A DNA stretch of 64,000 bases from Bradyrhizobium sp. 1(2017) (GTDB lineage Bacteria > Pseudomonadota > Alphaproteobacteria > Rhizobiales > Xanthobacteraceae). Of this stretch, positions 28,465 through 38,615 are shown in pieces. The notes under the pieces are model-generated. The model was given only the letters and a program-made list of their open reading frames with translations. It did not search any database and was not told the DNA's origin. How positions within the stretch are numbered: position 1 is the first letter of the stretch; each line of letters starts with the position of its first letter. A program made the translations under genes and the position numbers. The stretch is from NCBI RefSeq assembly GCF_011602485.2, contig NZ_CP050022.2:2686001-2750000 (forward strand). The letters run 5' to 3'.

Positions 28465-29293
28465 GGCGACCTCGCCCGGCGCCAATTATGGCTCGACCGC
28501 ATCCGGCAGCTCGTTCTACGCCGCGATGCGCATTCTGCCGCATGACCAGCGCGAAGCGATGTTCCAGATCTACAGCTTCTGCCGCCAGGTCGACGACATC
28601 GCCGATTCCGACGGCCCGCGCGAGGAGCGGCTCGCCGCGCTTCAGCAGTGGCGCAACGACATCGATGCCCTCTACCAGGGCAATCCGCCGCCGCGGCTGA
28701 AGGACTACGTCGCCTCGGTGAAGACCTTCGGGCTGAAGCGCGAGGATTTCCTCGCCATCGTCGACGGCATGGAGATGGACGTGCCGCAGGACATCCGCGC
28801 GCCCGACATGGCCACGCTCGATCTCTATTGCGATCGCGTCGCCAGCGCCGTGGGGCGCCTGTCGGTGCGGGTGTTCGGCCTGCCGGAAGAGGACGGCATC
28901 CTGCTCGCCCATCATCTCGGGCGCGCGCTCCAGCTCACCAACATCCTGCGTGACATCGACGAGGATGCGGGCCTTGGCCGGCTCTATCTGCCGCGGGAGG
29001 CGCTGCTGCACGCCGGCATCACCTCCGATGAGCCCAACCGCGTGATCGTCGAGCGCGCGCTGCCGAAGGTCTGCCAGCCGCTGGCGCAGCGCGCGAAATC
29101 GCATTTCGAGAAGTCGGACGAGATCATGAACCGCAACAAGCGCCGCGCCGTGCGCGCGCCGCGGGTCATGTCGAAATACTACCATTCCATTCTGGACCTC
29201 CTGATCGCGCGCGGTTTCAATGCGCCGCGCGAGCCGGTGCGTGTGTCGAAGGTCACGCGCCTCCTGATCCTGCTCCGTTACGCTTTCATCTGA
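28454..29293 (+). CDS. hpnD: Presqualene diphosphate synthase HpnD
   Basis: HpnD condenses two farnesyl diphosphates into presqualene diphosphate, the first committed step to hopanoids. The 279-aa protein has both Asp-rich motifs of the squalene/phytoene synthase family: QVDDIADSDG near residue 50 and LRDIDEDAGLGR. The latter is canonical, unlike HpnC, which fits the division of labour. The gene overlaps hpnC by 11 bases and hpnE by one base (TGATG), indicating tight coupling. Confidence 0.95.
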   Translation: MTLEATSPGANYGSTASGSSFYAAMRILPHDQREAMFQIYSFCRQVDDIADSDGPREERLAALQQWRNDIDALYQGNPPPRLKDYVASVKTFGLKREDFLAIVDGMEMDVPQDIRAPDMATLDLYCDRVASAVGRLSVRVFGLPEEDGILLAHHLGRALQLTNILRDIDEDAGLGRLYLPREALLHAGITSDEPNRVIVERALPKVCQPLAQRAKSHFEKSDEIMNRNKRRAVRAPRVMSKYYHSILDLLIARGFNAPREPVRVSKVTRLLILLRYAFI

Positions 29294-30549
29294 TGCAAAA
29301 CACAGCTCACATCATCGGCGCCGGAATTTCCGGTCTCTCCGCCGCCGTGCGGCTCGCCAATGCCGGCTTCAAGGTCGCCGTGCACGAGGCGACGCACCAG
29401 GCTGGCGGCCGCTGCCGGTCCTATTTCGACGGCGCCACCAACCTCACCATCGACAACGGCAATCATCTGCTGCTGTCGGGCAACGGTCATGCCCGCGCCT
29501 ATGCGCGCGCGATCGGCACCGAGGCGGGACTGGTCGGCCCCGAGAGCGCGCAGTTTCCCTTCGTCGACATCAAGACCGGGCAGCGCTGGCAGATCGATCT
29601 CGGCACCGGCCGGCTGCCGACCTGGGTGCTCGACGAGAGCCGCCGCGTCCCTGATACGGGTCTCACCGATTATCTGAAGCTGGCGCCGTTGATCTGGGCG
29701 TCGGAGGAGACGCTGGTCGGCAAGTCCATTCCGACCGAGGGCGTGCTCTATCAGCGCCTGGTGCAGCCGCTGCTGCTGGCCGCGCTCAACGTCGATCCGC
29801 CCGAGGGCTCGGCGGGGCTCGCCGGCGCGATCGTGCGCGAGACGCTGCTCGCGGGCGGGCAGGCCTGCCGCCCGTTGATCGCGCGCGACGGGCTCAGCGC
29901 CGTGCTGATCGAGCCCGCGGTGAAGTTTCTGCAGGAGCGTGGCCACAGCGTTCAGCTCGGCCATGAGCTGCGCTCGTTTGCGACCAGTGACGGCAGGACC
30001 AGCGCGCTGAATTTCGGCGGCGAGGACGTGATCGCGCTCGGTGAGGGCGACGTCGTGATCATGGCGGTGCCGCCGCGCGCCGCCGCCAGCCTGTTGCCCG
30101 GCCTGAAGACGCCGACCGAATTCCGCGCCATCGTGAACGCCCATTTCCGCTTCGAGCCGCCGCCGGGCTCGGCGCCGATCCTCGGCGTGATCGGCGGCGT
30201 GGTGGAGTGGCTGTTCGCGTTCCCGAACCGGCTTTCCGTCACCATCAGCAATGGCGACCGTCTGGTCGACATGCCGCGCGAGGAACTCGCGCAGGCGATC
30301 TGGAACGATGTCTGCAAGGCCGGTGGCGTGTCCGGTGAGCTGCCTGCGTGGCAGATCGTCCGTGAGCGCCGTGCCACATTTGCGGCGACGCCTGCGCAGA
30401 ATGCCCTGCGTCCGGGGCCGGTCACTGCGCTGAAAAACCTGTTTCTTGCGGGGGATTGGACTGCTACGGGATTGCCTGCAACCATCGAGGGATCGGTCCG
30501 GTCGGGCGATCGCGCCGCCGATCTGGTTTTGGCCGCAAAGCGGCCCTGA
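29293..30549 (+). CDS. hpnE: Hydroxysqualene dehydroxylase HpnE
   Basis: HpnE is a flavoprotein that reduces hydroxysqualene to squalene. The 418-aa protein starts with a Rossmann FAD motif (HIIGAGISGLSAAVRLA, residues 7-23) followed by VHEATHQAGGRCRS, and ends with the amine-oxidase-type LFLAGDWTATGLPATIEGSVRSG motif. It is related to phytoene desaturases. ATG 29293 overlaps the hpnD stop. Shc follows after 51 bases. Confidence 0.95.
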   Translation: MQNTAHIIGAGISGLSAAVRLANAGFKVAVHEATHQAGGRCRSYFDGATNLTIDNGNHLLLSGNGHARAYARAIGTEAGLVGPESAQFPFVDIKTGQRWQIDLGTGRLPTWVLDESRRVPDTGLTDYLKLAPLIWASEETLVGKSIPTEGVLYQRLVQPLLLAALNVDPPEGSAGLAGAIVRETLLAGGQACRPLIARDGLSAVLIEPAVKFLQERGHSVQLGHELRSFATSDGRTSALNFGGEDVIALGEGDVVIMAVPPRAAASLLPGLKTPTEFRAIVNAHFRFEPPPGSAPILGVIGGVVEWLFAFPNRLSVTISNGDRLVDMPREELAQAIWNDVCKAGGVSGELPAWQIVRERRATFAATPAQNALRPGPVTALKNLFLAGDWTATGLPATIEGSVRSGDRAADLVLAAKRP

Positions 30550-30600
30550 CGGGCCAATGACCCGGTCAATTTCAATCGACTATCGGAGCAATCGAACGAC

Positions 30601-32568
30601 ATGGATTCCGTGAACGCGACCAGCCGCGAAACCTTGGAATCGAAAACCTTGGAATCGAGCATTGCGTCGGCTACGCAAGGCGTCCTCGAATTCCAGCAAT
30701 CCGACGGCCATTGGGTGTTCGAGCTCGAGGCCGATTGCACGATTCCGGCCGAATACATCCTCTTGCGCCACTATCTCGCAGAGCCGGTCGACACCGCGCT
30801 CGAGGCCAAGATCGCCAATTATCTCCGCCGCGTGCAGGGCGCCCATGGCGGCTGGCCGCTGGTGCATGACGGCGAGTTCGACATGAGCGCCAGCGTGAAG
30901 GCGTACTTCGCGCTGAAGATGATCGGCGACTCCGTCGACGCGCCGCACATGGTGCGCGCGCGCGAGGCGATCCATGCCCGTGGCGGCGCCATCAACAGCA
31001 ACGTGTTCACCCGCTTCCTGCTCGCGACGTTCGGCGTCGTGACCTGGCGCGCGGTCCCGGTGCTGCCGATCGAGATCGTGCTGCTCCCGTTCTGGTCGCC
31101 GTTCCACCTCAACAAGATCTCCTATTGGGCGCGCACCACCATGGTGCCGCTGATGGTGATCGCGGCGCTCAAGCCGCGCGCGCGGAATCCGAAGGGCGTC
31201 GGCATCGACGAGCTGTTCCTGCAGGATCCGCGCTCGATCGGCATGACCGCGAAGGCGCCGCACCAGAGCATGGCCTGGTTCGTGCTGTTTCGCTCGCTCG
31301 ATGCCATTCTGCGCGTGATCGAGCCGATGTTTCCCAAGAGCCTGCGCAAGCGCGCCATCGACGCGGCGCTCGCCTTCACCGAAGAGCGCCTCAACGGCGA
31401 GGACGGCATGGGTGCGATCTACCCGCCGATGGCCAACATCGTCATGATGTATGACGCGCTCGGCAAGGACGAGAATTATCCGCCGCGGGCGACGACGCGC
31501 CGCGGCATCGACAAGCTGCTCGTCATCCACGGCGAGGAGGCCTATTGCCAGCCCTGCGTCTCGCCGGTGTGGGACACGACGCTGACCGCCCACGCGCTGC
31601 TGGAAGCCGGCGGCGACAAGGCGGTGCCGGCGGCCAAGCAGGGCCTCGACTGGCTGATCCCCAAGCAGGAGCTCGAGGTGAAGGGCGACTGGGCGGTGAA
31701 GCGGCCCGACGTGCGCCCCGGCGGCTGGGCCTTCCAATACAACAATGCGCATTATCCCGATCTCGACGACACCGCCGTCGTGGTGATGTCGATGGACCGC
31801 ATGCGGCGGGAGCACGGGGTTGCCGGCTACGACGCCGCGATCGCCCGCGGCCGGGAGTGGATCGAGGGCATGCAGAGCCGCGACGGCGGCTGGGCCGCCT
31901 TCGACGTCGACAACCTCGAATATTACCTGAACAACATCCCGTTCTCGGATCACGGCGCGCTGCTCGATCCGCCGACCGAGGATGTCACCGCGCGCTGCAT
32001 CTCGATGCTGGCCCAGCTCGGCGAGACCGAGAAGACCAGCAAGCACGTGGCCGACGGCGTTGCCTATCTCCGCAAGACCCAGCACCCCGAGGGGTCCTGG
32101 TACGGACGCTGGGGCATGAACTTCATCTATGGAACCTGGTCGGTGCTCTGTGCCCTCAACATGGCCGGCGTCGACCACAAGGACCCCATGATTCGCAAGG
32201 CCGCGGGCTGGCTGGCCTCGATCCAGAACGAGGACGGTGGCTGGGGTGAGGACGCCGTCAGCTATCGCCTGGACTACAAGGGCTGGGAGGCTGCGCCCTC
32301 GACCGCCTCGCAAACGGCATGGGCCTTGCTTGCCCTGATGGCGGCAGGCGAGGTCGATCACCCCGCCGTCGCCCGCGGGGTGGAGTACCTGATTGCAACA
32401 CAGAACAAAAAAGGACTGTGGGACGAGCAGCGGTACACCGCCACAGGCTTCCCCCGCGTGTTCTATCTACGTTATCATGGTTATCCAAAGTTCTTTCCGC
32501 TGTGGGCGTTGGCGCGGTATCGGAACTTGCGGAACACCAACAGCAGGGTGGTAGGGGTCGGAATGTGA
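30601..32568 (+). CDS. shc: Squalene-hopene cyclase
   Basis: Shc (also hpnF) cyclises squalene to hopene and hopanol and is a monotopic membrane enzyme. The 655-aa protein has the catalytic DXDD acid at Asp387-Leu-Asp389-Asp390 (YPDLDDTAVV) and repeated QW motifs, for example QSRDGGWAAF, QHPEGSWYGRWG, QNEDGGWGED and QNKKGLWDE. The aromatic cavity segment GTWSVLCALN is also present. The stop overlaps the GTG start of hpnG by four bases. Confidence 0.98.
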   Translation: MDSVNATSRETLESKTLESSIASATQGVLEFQQSDGHWVFELEADCTIPAEYILLRHYLAEPVDTALEAKIANYLRRVQGAHGGWPLVHDGEFDMSASVKAYFALKMIGDSVDAPHMVRAREAIHARGGAINSNVFTRFLLATFGVVTWRAVPVLPIEIVLLPFWSPFHLNKISYWARTTMVPLMVIAALKPRARNPKGVGIDELFLQDPRSIGMTAKAPHQSMAWFVLFRSLDAILRVIEPMFPKSLRKRAIDAALAFTEERLNGEDGMGAIYPPMANIVMMYDALGKDENYPPRATTRRGIDKLLVIHGEEAYCQPCVSPVWDTTLTAHALLEAGGDKAVPAAKQGLDWLIPKQELEVKGDWAVKRPDVRPGGWAFQYNNAHYPDLDDTAVVVMSMDRMRREHGVAGYDAAIARGREWIEGMQSRDGGWAAFDVDNLEYYLNNIPFSDHGALLDPPTEDVTARCISMLAQLGETEKTSKHVADGVAYLRKTQHPEGSWYGRWGMNFIYGTWSVLCALNMAGVDHKDPMIRKAAGWLASIQNEDGGWGEDAVSYRLDYKGWEAAPSTASQTAWALLALMAAGEVDHPAVARGVEYLIATQNKKGLWDEQRYTATGFPRVFYLRYHGYPKFFPLWALARYRNLRNTNSRVVGVGM

Positions 32569-33329
32569 CTTTGGGGACGGGGGACTATTTTTCCGTGGGG
32601 AATACCATCGACCCGCGGCCGATATTGATCGTGACTGGACTGGTTCAGGAGGCCCGCATTGCGGCCGGGCCTGGAATGGCGGTCATCTGTTCATCCAGCA
32701 GCCCGACCCAGTTGCGGGCGCTGCTGACGGTGGTGGATCCCAATACGATTCGCGGCGTGATCTCGTTCGGCGTGGCCGGCGGGCTTGACCCGACGCTGCG
32801 CTCCGGCGACGTCGTGCTGGCGACCGAGGTGCTCTCCGGTGACACCCGCTGGGCCGCCGGGCTGTCGCTCGGCGACGACCTCATCGATCGCCTGACCTCG
32901 GGGCGCCGCCGCGTGGTGCGCGGCAGCCTCGCCGGTGCCGAGGAAGTGGTCACGAAGCGCTCCTGCAAGGCGGCGCTGCATTCCGAGACGGGCGCTGCGG
33001 CGGTCGACATGGAAAGCCACATCGCGGCCGCCTACGCCGCCGAGGCCGGGCTGCCCTTCGCCGCGGTCCGCGTCATCAGCGATCCCGCCCATCGCGCGCT
33101 GCCGGCGCTCGCCCGCGCCGCCATCAAGCCGAACGGCCAGATCGACCTTGCGGCCGTGCTGCGCGGCATCGTCCGCAACCCGGCGACGCTGCATGCACTG
33201 GTCTCGACCGGCATCGACTTCAACCGCGCCCTGCGGTCTTTGCGCGGCTGCCGCGACTACCTGATCGGCACCGAGTTCACCGACAGCGATCTCACCGGCA
33301 GCGACGCCGTGATCTCCAAGGCGGCCTGA
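32565..33329 (+). CDS. hpnG: Adenosylhopane nucleosidase HpnG
   Basis: HpnG removes adenine from adenosylhopane to give ribosylhopane, acting after HpnH. The 254-aa protein has a purine nucleoside phosphorylase/MTA-SAH nucleosidase fold with ISFGVAGGLDPTLRSGDVV and the ribose-binding AAVDMESHIAAAYA motif. The GTG at 32565, overlapping the shc stop (GTGA) with aggggtcgga upstream, is chosen; GTG 32595 is an alternative. Longer frames run inside shc. It ends the plus-strand hopanoid run at a strong terminator. Confidence 0.93.
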   Translation: MTLGTGDYFSVGNTIDPRPILIVTGLVQEARIAAGPGMAVICSSSSPTQLRALLTVVDPNTIRGVISFGVAGGLDPTLRSGDVVLATEVLSGDTRWAAGLSLGDDLIDRLTSGRRRVVRGSLAGAEEVVTKRSCKAALHSETGAAAVDMESHIAAAYAAEAGLPFAAVRVISDPAHRALPALARAAIKPNGQIDLAAVLRGIVRNPATLHALVSTGIDFNRALRSLRGCRDYLIGTEFTDSDLTGSDAVISKAA

Positions 33330-33352
33330 GCGGTTTCGTCCAGCTGACACAG

Positions 33353-33388
33353 AAAAGGCCCGGTCGCCATTGGCGATCGGGCCTTTTT
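33353..33388. terminator. Bidirectional rho-independent terminator
   Basis: AAAA precedes and TTTTT follows a nearly perfect stem ggcccg(g)tcgcc / ggcgatcgggcc with a short loop. The structure works in both directions, ending the hpnG transcript on plus and the ispH-hpnH transcript on minus. A degenerate palindromic repeat lies just beyond it. Confidence 0.9.
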
Positions 33389-33400
33389 CGTTGATGCCGC

Positions 33401-33428
33401 AGCCCGGATGGAGAGTGCGGTCCGGGCT
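33401..33428. repeat. Degenerate palindromic repeat (AGCCCGGA/TCCGGGCT)
   Basis: The arms agcccgga and tccgggct lie 12 bases apart, just downstream of the hpnH stop on the minus strand. It resembles the arm ends of the repeat at 7913-7988. Confidence 0.5.
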
Positions 33429-33444
33429 CCAGGCCGTGTCTCGC

Positions 33445-34605
33445 TTACGCGGCGGTCGAAGCCTTCTGCGCCGCCTTCGCCTGCGCGGCGGCGGCTTCGT
33501 CCTTGCGGATCTCGGAGAGCTTCTTCTGGACCTGCTCGGAGAAGATGTACTGCGCCGGGCGCTGCTTGGACATGTCGATCTCCGGCGCCATCGGGCCCGA
33601 GGTCTTGATGCCGCGCAGCGACACCCACATCGCCTTCAGCGGGTTGTTGAGGGCAGCGGTCGCCGCCGTCGGCTCGTAGCCGCAATGGGCCATACAGTCG
33701 GCGCACTTCTCGTACTTGCCGGTGCCGTAGGTTTCCCAGTCGGTGGTGTCCATCAGCTCCTTGAAGGTCTTGGCGTAGCCTTCACCGAGCAAATAGCAGG
33801 GCTTCTGCCAGCCGAAGATATTGCGCGCGGGCATGCCCCACGGCGTGCACTCGTATTCCTGGTTGCCGGCGAGGAAGTCCAGGAACAGGCCGGAATGCAT
33901 GAAATTCCACTTCTTGCCCTTGCCCATGGCGAAGACGTCGCGGAACAGCTTCTTGGTCTTGGTGCGGTTGAGGAAGTGCTCCTGGTCCGGCGCGCGCTCA
34001 TAGGCGTAGCCCGGCGACATCGAGACGCCGACACCGAGCTCGACAGTCAGGTCGAGGAATTTCGCGATCTCCTCGGCCGGGTGGCCGTCGAAGATGGTGG
34101 CGTTGACGTTGACGGTGAAGCCGCGCGCCTTGGCCGCCTTGATCGCGGACACGGCGCGGTCGAACACGCCCTTCTGCGACACGGCCTTGTCGTGATGGTC
34201 CTTCAGGCCGTCCAGATGCACCGAGAAGAACAAATACGGGGAGGGCGTGAACAGGTCGAGCTTCTTCTCGAGCAGCAGCGCGTTGGTGCAGAGCGAGACG
34301 AACTTCTTACGTTCGACGAGGCCGCGCACGATCTCGCCGATCTCCTTGTGGATCAGCGGTTCGCCGCCGGGGATGGCGACCATCGGCGCGCCGCACTCGT
34401 CGGCCGCGTCCCAGCACTCCTGCGCCGTCATGCGGCGGTTGAGGATCGCATCGGGATAATCGATCTTGCCGCAGCCGACGCAGGCGAGGTTGCAGCGAAA
34501 CAGCGGCTCCAGCATCAGCACGAGCGGATAGCGTTTGCGGCCAAGCATTTTCTGCTTGAGCAAATAGCCGCCGATGCGCATTTCCTTGAAGAAGGGGATA
34601 GCCAT
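33445..34605 (-). CDS. hpnH: Adenosylhopane synthase HpnH (radical SAM)
   Basis: HpnH joins a 5'-deoxyadenosyl radical to hopene, forming adenosylhopane, the precursor of all C35 hopanoids. The 386-aa protein has the radical SAM cluster motif Cys38-x3-Cys42-x2-Cys45 (CNLACVGC), an SAM-binding GGEP, and a C-terminal Cys-containing segment (KYEKCADCMAHCGYEP) as in SPASM-like proteins. The Ala/Lys-rich tail is variable. ATG 34605 follows agaaag. It lies 35 bases downstream of ispH and is probably cotranscribed with it. Confidence 0.96.
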   Translation of the reverse strand: MAIPFFKEMRIGGYLLKQKMLGRKRYPLVLMLEPLFRCNLACVGCGKIDYPDAILNRRMTAQECWDAADECGAPMVAIPGGEPLIHKEIGEIVRGLVERKKFVSLCTNALLLEKKLDLFTPSPYLFFSVHLDGLKDHHDKAVSQKGVFDRAVSAIKAAKARGFTVNVNATIFDGHPAEEIAKFLDLTVELGVGVSMSPGYAYERAPDQEHFLNRTKTKKLFRDVFAMGKGKKWNFMHSGLFLDFLAGNQEYECTPWGMPARNIFGWQKPCYLLGEGYAKTFKELMDTTDWETYGTGKYEKCADCMAHCGYEPTAATAALNNPLKAMWVSLRGIKTSGPMAPEIDMSKQRPAQYIFSEQVQKKLSEIRKDEAAAAQAKAAQKASTAA

Positions 34606-34640
34606 TACAAGTTTCTTTCTGGGATTGGAATTCGGGTGGG

Positions 34641-35567
34641 TCAGCTCGCAGCCAGTTGGGCCGGAAGCCGGAATTCGATGTTTTCCTCGCGTCCCGGCAG
34701 CACCGAGACCTGCACTGGTCCGATTCGCCGCATCGCTTCGATCACGTCATCCACGAGTACCTCGGGCGCCGAAGCGCCGGCCGTGACGCCGACGGTCCTG
34801 GCATCTTTCAACCACTCCGGATTGAGCTCGCTGCCGTCGGCAATCAAATAACTCGCGACCCCGGCTTCAGTGCCGATTTCGCGGAGCCGGTTCGAGTTCG
34901 AGCTGTTGGCAGCGCCCACCACCAAGATCACGTCGACCAGCTTGCTCAGATCCCTTACCGCAGATTGGCGGTTCTGTGTCGCATAGCAGATATCCCGGAT
35001 ATCTGGACCTTGAATATCTGTAAAGCGGGCCTGGAGGGCCGCGATGATGTCCCTGGTGTCGTCGACCGACAGGGTGGTCTGGGTGATGTAGGCCACTGGC
35101 GTATCCGCGGGCAGCGTCAGGGCCTTAACCTCTTCAACGCTTTGAACAAGTAGCACCGGGGCGGGAACCTGGCCCATCGTGCCCTCGACCTCAGGGTGTC
35201 CGGCATGGCCGATCAGGATCAAGATGCGTCCCCTGCTGACGTAGCGCTTCCCCTGATTGTGAACTTTCGTGACCAGCGGGCAGGTGGCATCGAGCACCGG
35301 AAGGTCGCGCGCCGCGGCCTCGTCCTCGACGCTGCGAGCGACGCCATGGGCGCTGAACACCGTCACGGCCTTCGGCGGCACCTCGGACAATTCCTCGACG
35401 AAGATCGCGCCCTTGGTCTTCAGGCTCTCGACCACGTACTTGTTGTGCACGATCTCATGGCGCACGTAGACGGGCGGGCCGTACTTCTCCAGGGCCCGTT
35501 CCACGATCTCGATCGCGCGCACCACGCCCGCGCAGAAGCCGCGCGGCTGCGCCAGATAAACTTCCAT
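34641..35567 (-). CDS. ispH: 4-hydroxy-3-methylbut-2-enyl diphosphate reductase
   Basis: IspH (LytB) reduces HMBPP to IPP and DMAPP, the last MEP-pathway step, which feeds squalene and hopanoid synthesis. The 308-aa protein has its iron-sulfur ligands Cys12 (GFCAGV), Cys96 (DATCPLV) and Cys194 (ICYATQNRQ), and the conserved TQTTLS. Start [12 protein letters not shown] at 35567 is the family's usual N-terminus; the frame extends to 35726 without homology. The gene is first in an operon with hpnH. Alphaproteobacteria often have a second ispH elsewhere; whether this one is the housekeeping copy cannot be seen here. Confidence 0.96.
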   Translation of the reverse strand: MEVYLAQPRGFCAGVVRAIEIVERALEKYGPPVYVRHEIVHNKYVVESLKTKGAIFVEELSEVPPKAVTVFSAHGVARSVEDEAAARDLPVLDATCPLVTKVHNQGKRYVSRGRILILIGHAGHPEVEGTMGQVPAPVLLVQSVEEVKALTLPADTPVAYITQTTLSVDDTRDIIAALQARFTDIQGPDIRDICYATQNRQSAVRDLSKLVDVILVVGAANSSNSNRLREIGTEAGVASYLIADGSELNPEWLKDARTVGVTAGASAPEVLVDDVIEAMRRIGPVQVSVLPGREENIEFRLPAQLAAS

Positions 35568-36026
35568 GGGACGTCCATCACGCAAGTTGCACCAATCCGC
35601 TTCAAGTTCCCGGCAGCACCCCGATACTGACCCGTACGGTGCAATATCCGCACCATCGGTCTCGCACGCGGTAGCCAACCACCCCCGTCGGGCTCCGGCG
35701 CATGGAGGCGCAATGCTTTGTGTCAAAAAATCGGCAGAAAGGGAAGGTGGAATGAACCCGGGGTTCCCAATCCGATCGATTTTACGGTATTATGGTGTGT
35801 GACTTCTGGAAGGCAAGAGGGCGACATTTGTGCTCACCCCTTCGTCACTTTCCCGCCTCAACTCCCCGGCTATACCGACCGCCCCGCATGATTTTGCCAC
35901 GGTCTCCGCCGTTTACCTCGAACCTGCTGGCGGCGAGTGCCACTCAAAACAGCAATAGGTTTCGCCCGGGAACTCCGATAAACAGCGGGCGTTTCCGGCA
36001 AGCTGTTAACCGCAGAAAGAAAAGAA
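35568..36026. other. Divergent promoter region between ispH and hpnN
   Basis: This 459-base gap separates divergently transcribed ispH-hpnH and hpnN, so both promoters should lie here. The stretch at ~35760-35810 is A+T-rich relative to its surroundings and is the likeliest promoter zone. No clear sigma-70, EcfG or operator motif was found. Only short frames without homology are present. Confidence 0.55.
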
Positions 36027-38615
36027 GTGCTGCAAAGCGTAGTCGTTGCCATTGTCAGGGCCTGCACCCGGTTTGCCTCCCTCGTCGTCGTTCTCGGGCT
36101 CCTGCTGTCGGTGGGAGCGAGCTATTACGCTGCGCGCCACTTCGCCATCAACACCGACATCAATTCGCTGATTTCTCAAAATCTCGACTGGCGCAAGCGT
36201 GACCAGCAGTTCGACAAAGCGTTCGATCAGAACGAAACGATCCTCGCCGTGGTCGAGGCCCGGACGCCGGAAATGGCGAGCGCAGCGGCGGACGCGCTCT
36301 ACACCAAGCTGAAGGACGACAAGACCAACTTCCTGTCGCTGCAGCAACTCGGCAGCGGCGAGTTCTTCGAGAAGAACGGCCTGCTGTTCCTGCCGACGGA
36401 GGAAGTCGGCAAGATCACCGGTCAGTTCGAATCCGCCGCGCCCCTGATCGAGATCATGGCTGGCGATCCCTCGATCCGCGGCCTCACCGGCGCGCTGGAG
36501 ACCGGACTTGCCGGCGTCAAGCGCGGCCAGGTCAAGCTCGACAACACCGAGCGTCCGTTCAACCTGATCGCGCAGACGGTCGAAACCGTGCTCAACAAGG
36601 GCAATGCGAGCTTCTCCTGGCGCGAACTCGTCAGCGACGAGCCGCTGAAGGATTCGGACAAGCGCGCTTTCATCGAGTTCAAGCCGATCCTCGACTACAA
36701 CGCGTTGGAGCCCGGCAAGGATGCCACCGACGCGATCCGGAAAGCGGCGGCCGATCTCGATTTTGCAACCAAGTACCAGGCGCGGGTGCGGCTCACCGGC
36801 CCGGTGCCGATCGCCAACGAGGAATACGCGACCGTTCAGGAAGGCGCCGTCGTCAACGGCATCGGCACCATCCTGGTCGTGCTGCTCATCCTGTGGCTGG
36901 CACTGCATTCGGCCAAGATCATTTTCGCAGTGTTCATCAATCTCTTCGTCGGCCTTGCGCTGACGACCGCGGCCGGCCTGATGATGGTCGGATCGTTCAA
37001 TCTGCTGTCGATCGCGTTCGCGGTGCTGTTCGTCGGCCTCGGCGTCGATTTCGGCATCCAGTACAGCGTCCGCTACCGCTCGGAGCGCTACAAGCACAAC
37101 GACCTCTCGGGTGCGCTGGTGCTGGCCGCGAAGCGCTCGGCGGTGCCGCTGTCGCTCGCCGCGATGGCCACGGCGGCCGGCTTCCTCTGCTTCATGCCGA
37201 CCGACTACAAGGGCATCGCGGAGCTCGGTCAGATCGCCGGCGTCGGCATGCTGGTGGCGTTCCTTTCGTCGATCACCGTGCTGCCCGCGCTGCTGAAGCT
37301 GCTGAACCCGCCCGGCGAGATGGAGCCGGTCGGCTATGCCTTCCTGGCGCCGCTCGATCACTTCCTGGAGACACACCGCGTGCTGATCGTGGGCGGCACT
37401 CTGCTGCTGGCGCTCGGCGGCCTGCCGCTGCTGTACTTCATGAAGTTCGACTTCAATCCGATGAATCTGCGCAATCCGCGCGCCGAATCGATCGCGACCT
37501 TCCTCGACCTGCGCAAGGATCCCAACACCGGCGCCAATGCCATCAACGTGATGACGACGTCGGAAGAGCAGGTGAAGCAGATCGAGGCGAGGCTCGAGAA
37601 GGTGCCCGAGGTGCTGCGCGTGATGTCGCTCGACAGCTTCGTGCCGCAAGACCAGCCGCCGAAACTGAAGCTGCTCGCGCAGGGCGCCAAGGTGCTGAAT
37701 CCCGCGCTCAATCCCGACCAGATCGACCCGGCGCCATCGGATCAGGAGAACGTCGAGGCGTTGAAATCCTCGGTCGACAACCTGCGCCGGACCGCGGGCG
37801 ACGCGAAGGGGCCGGGTGCCGTCGCCTCGCGCCGGCTCGCCGACGCGCTCGAGAAGCTCGCCAATGGCGACGAGGCCACGCGCAACAAGGCGCAGGATGT
37901 GTTCGTCGCGCCGATGAAGATCGTGTTCGGCCAGCTCAGGAACGCGATGCAGGCCGAGCCGGTCACGTTGAAGTCACTGCCGCCGGATCTCGTCAGCGCC
38001 TGGAAGAGCAAGGACGGCATCATCCGCGTCGAGGCCTTGCCGAAGGGCGATCCCAATGACAACGACACGCTGCGCAGATTTGCTGCGGCTGTGCTCGAGG
38101 CGGAGCCGACCGCGATCGGCGGCCCGGTCTCGATCCTGAAATCGGGTGACACCGTGGTGAAGGCGTTCATCCACGCCGGCATCTATGCGCTGCTGGTGAT
38201 CGGCCTGCTGTTGTGGATCACGCTCCGCCGCTTCGTCGACGTGCTCATGACGCTGGTGCCGCTCCTGGTGGCCGGCGCGGTGACGCTCGAGATCTGCGTG
38301 CTGATCGGCCTGCCGCTCAACTTCGCCAACATCGTCGCATTCCCGCTGCTGCTCGGCGTCGGCGTCGCCTTCAAGATCTACTATGTCGTGGCCTGGCGCT
38401 CCGGCAGAACGAATCTGCTCCAGACCAGCCTGACACGCGCGATCTTCTTCAGTGCGCTGACCACCGCGACGGCGTTCGGCAGCCTGTGGCTGTCGAGCCA
38501 TCCCGGCACGTCGAGCATGGGCAAGCTGCTCGCACTCTCGCTGGTGACGACGCTTGCCGCCGTGCTGCTGTTTCAGCCGGCCCTAATGGGCAAACCCCGC
38601 AATCTCAGGGAGTAG
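36027..38615 (+). CDS. hpnN: Hopanoid transporter HpnN (RND superfamily)
   Basis: HpnN is an inner-membrane RND protein that moves hopanoids towards the outer membrane. The 862-aa protein has an N-terminal helix (~residues 14-33), periplasmic domain 1 (to ~270), a five-helix bundle containing FVGLGVDFGIQYSVRYRSER, then a helix, periplasmic domain 2 and a second bundle (VLIGLPLNFANIVAFPLLLGVGV). GTG 36027 is preceded by agaaagaaaagaa. The tail overlaps the convergent DUF2147 gene by 33 bases. Confidence 0.93.
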   Translation: MLQSVVVAIVRACTRFASLVVVLGLLLSVGASYYAARHFAINTDINSLISQNLDWRKRDQQFDKAFDQNETILAVVEARTPEMASAAADALYTKLKDDKTNFLSLQQLGSGEFFEKNGLLFLPTEEVGKITGQFESAAPLIEIMAGDPSIRGLTGALETGLAGVKRGQVKLDNTERPFNLIAQTVETVLNKGNASFSWRELVSDEPLKDSDKRAFIEFKPILDYNALEPGKDATDAIRKAAADLDFATKYQARVRLTGPVPIANEEYATVQEGAVVNGIGTILVVLLILWLALHSAKIIFAVFINLFVGLALTTAAGLMMVGSFNLLSIAFAVLFVGLGVDFGIQYSVRYRSERYKHNDLSGALVLAAKRSAVPLSLAAMATAAGFLCFMPTDYKGIAELGQIAGVGMLVAFLSSITVLPALLKLLNPPGEMEPVGYAFLAPLDHFLETHRVLIVGGTLLLALGGLPLLYFMKFDFNPMNLRNPRAESIATFLDLRKDPNTGANAINVMTTSEEQVKQIEARLEKVPEVLRVMSLDSFVPQDQPPKLKLLAQGAKVLNPALNPDQIDPAPSDQENVEALKSSVDNLRRTAGDAKGPGAVASRRLADALEKLANGDEATRNKAQDVFVAPMKIVFGQLRNAMQAEPVTLKSLPPDLVSAWKSKDGIIRVEALPKGDPNDNDTLRRFAAAVLEAEPTAIGGPVSILKSGDTVVKAFIHAGIYALLVIGLLLWITLRRFVDVLMTLVPLLVAGAVTLEICVLIGLPLNFANIVAFPLLLGVGVAFKIYYVVAWRSGRTNLLQTSLTRAIFFSALTTATAFGSLWLSSHPGTSSMGKLLALSLVTTLAAVLLFQPALMGKPRNLRE

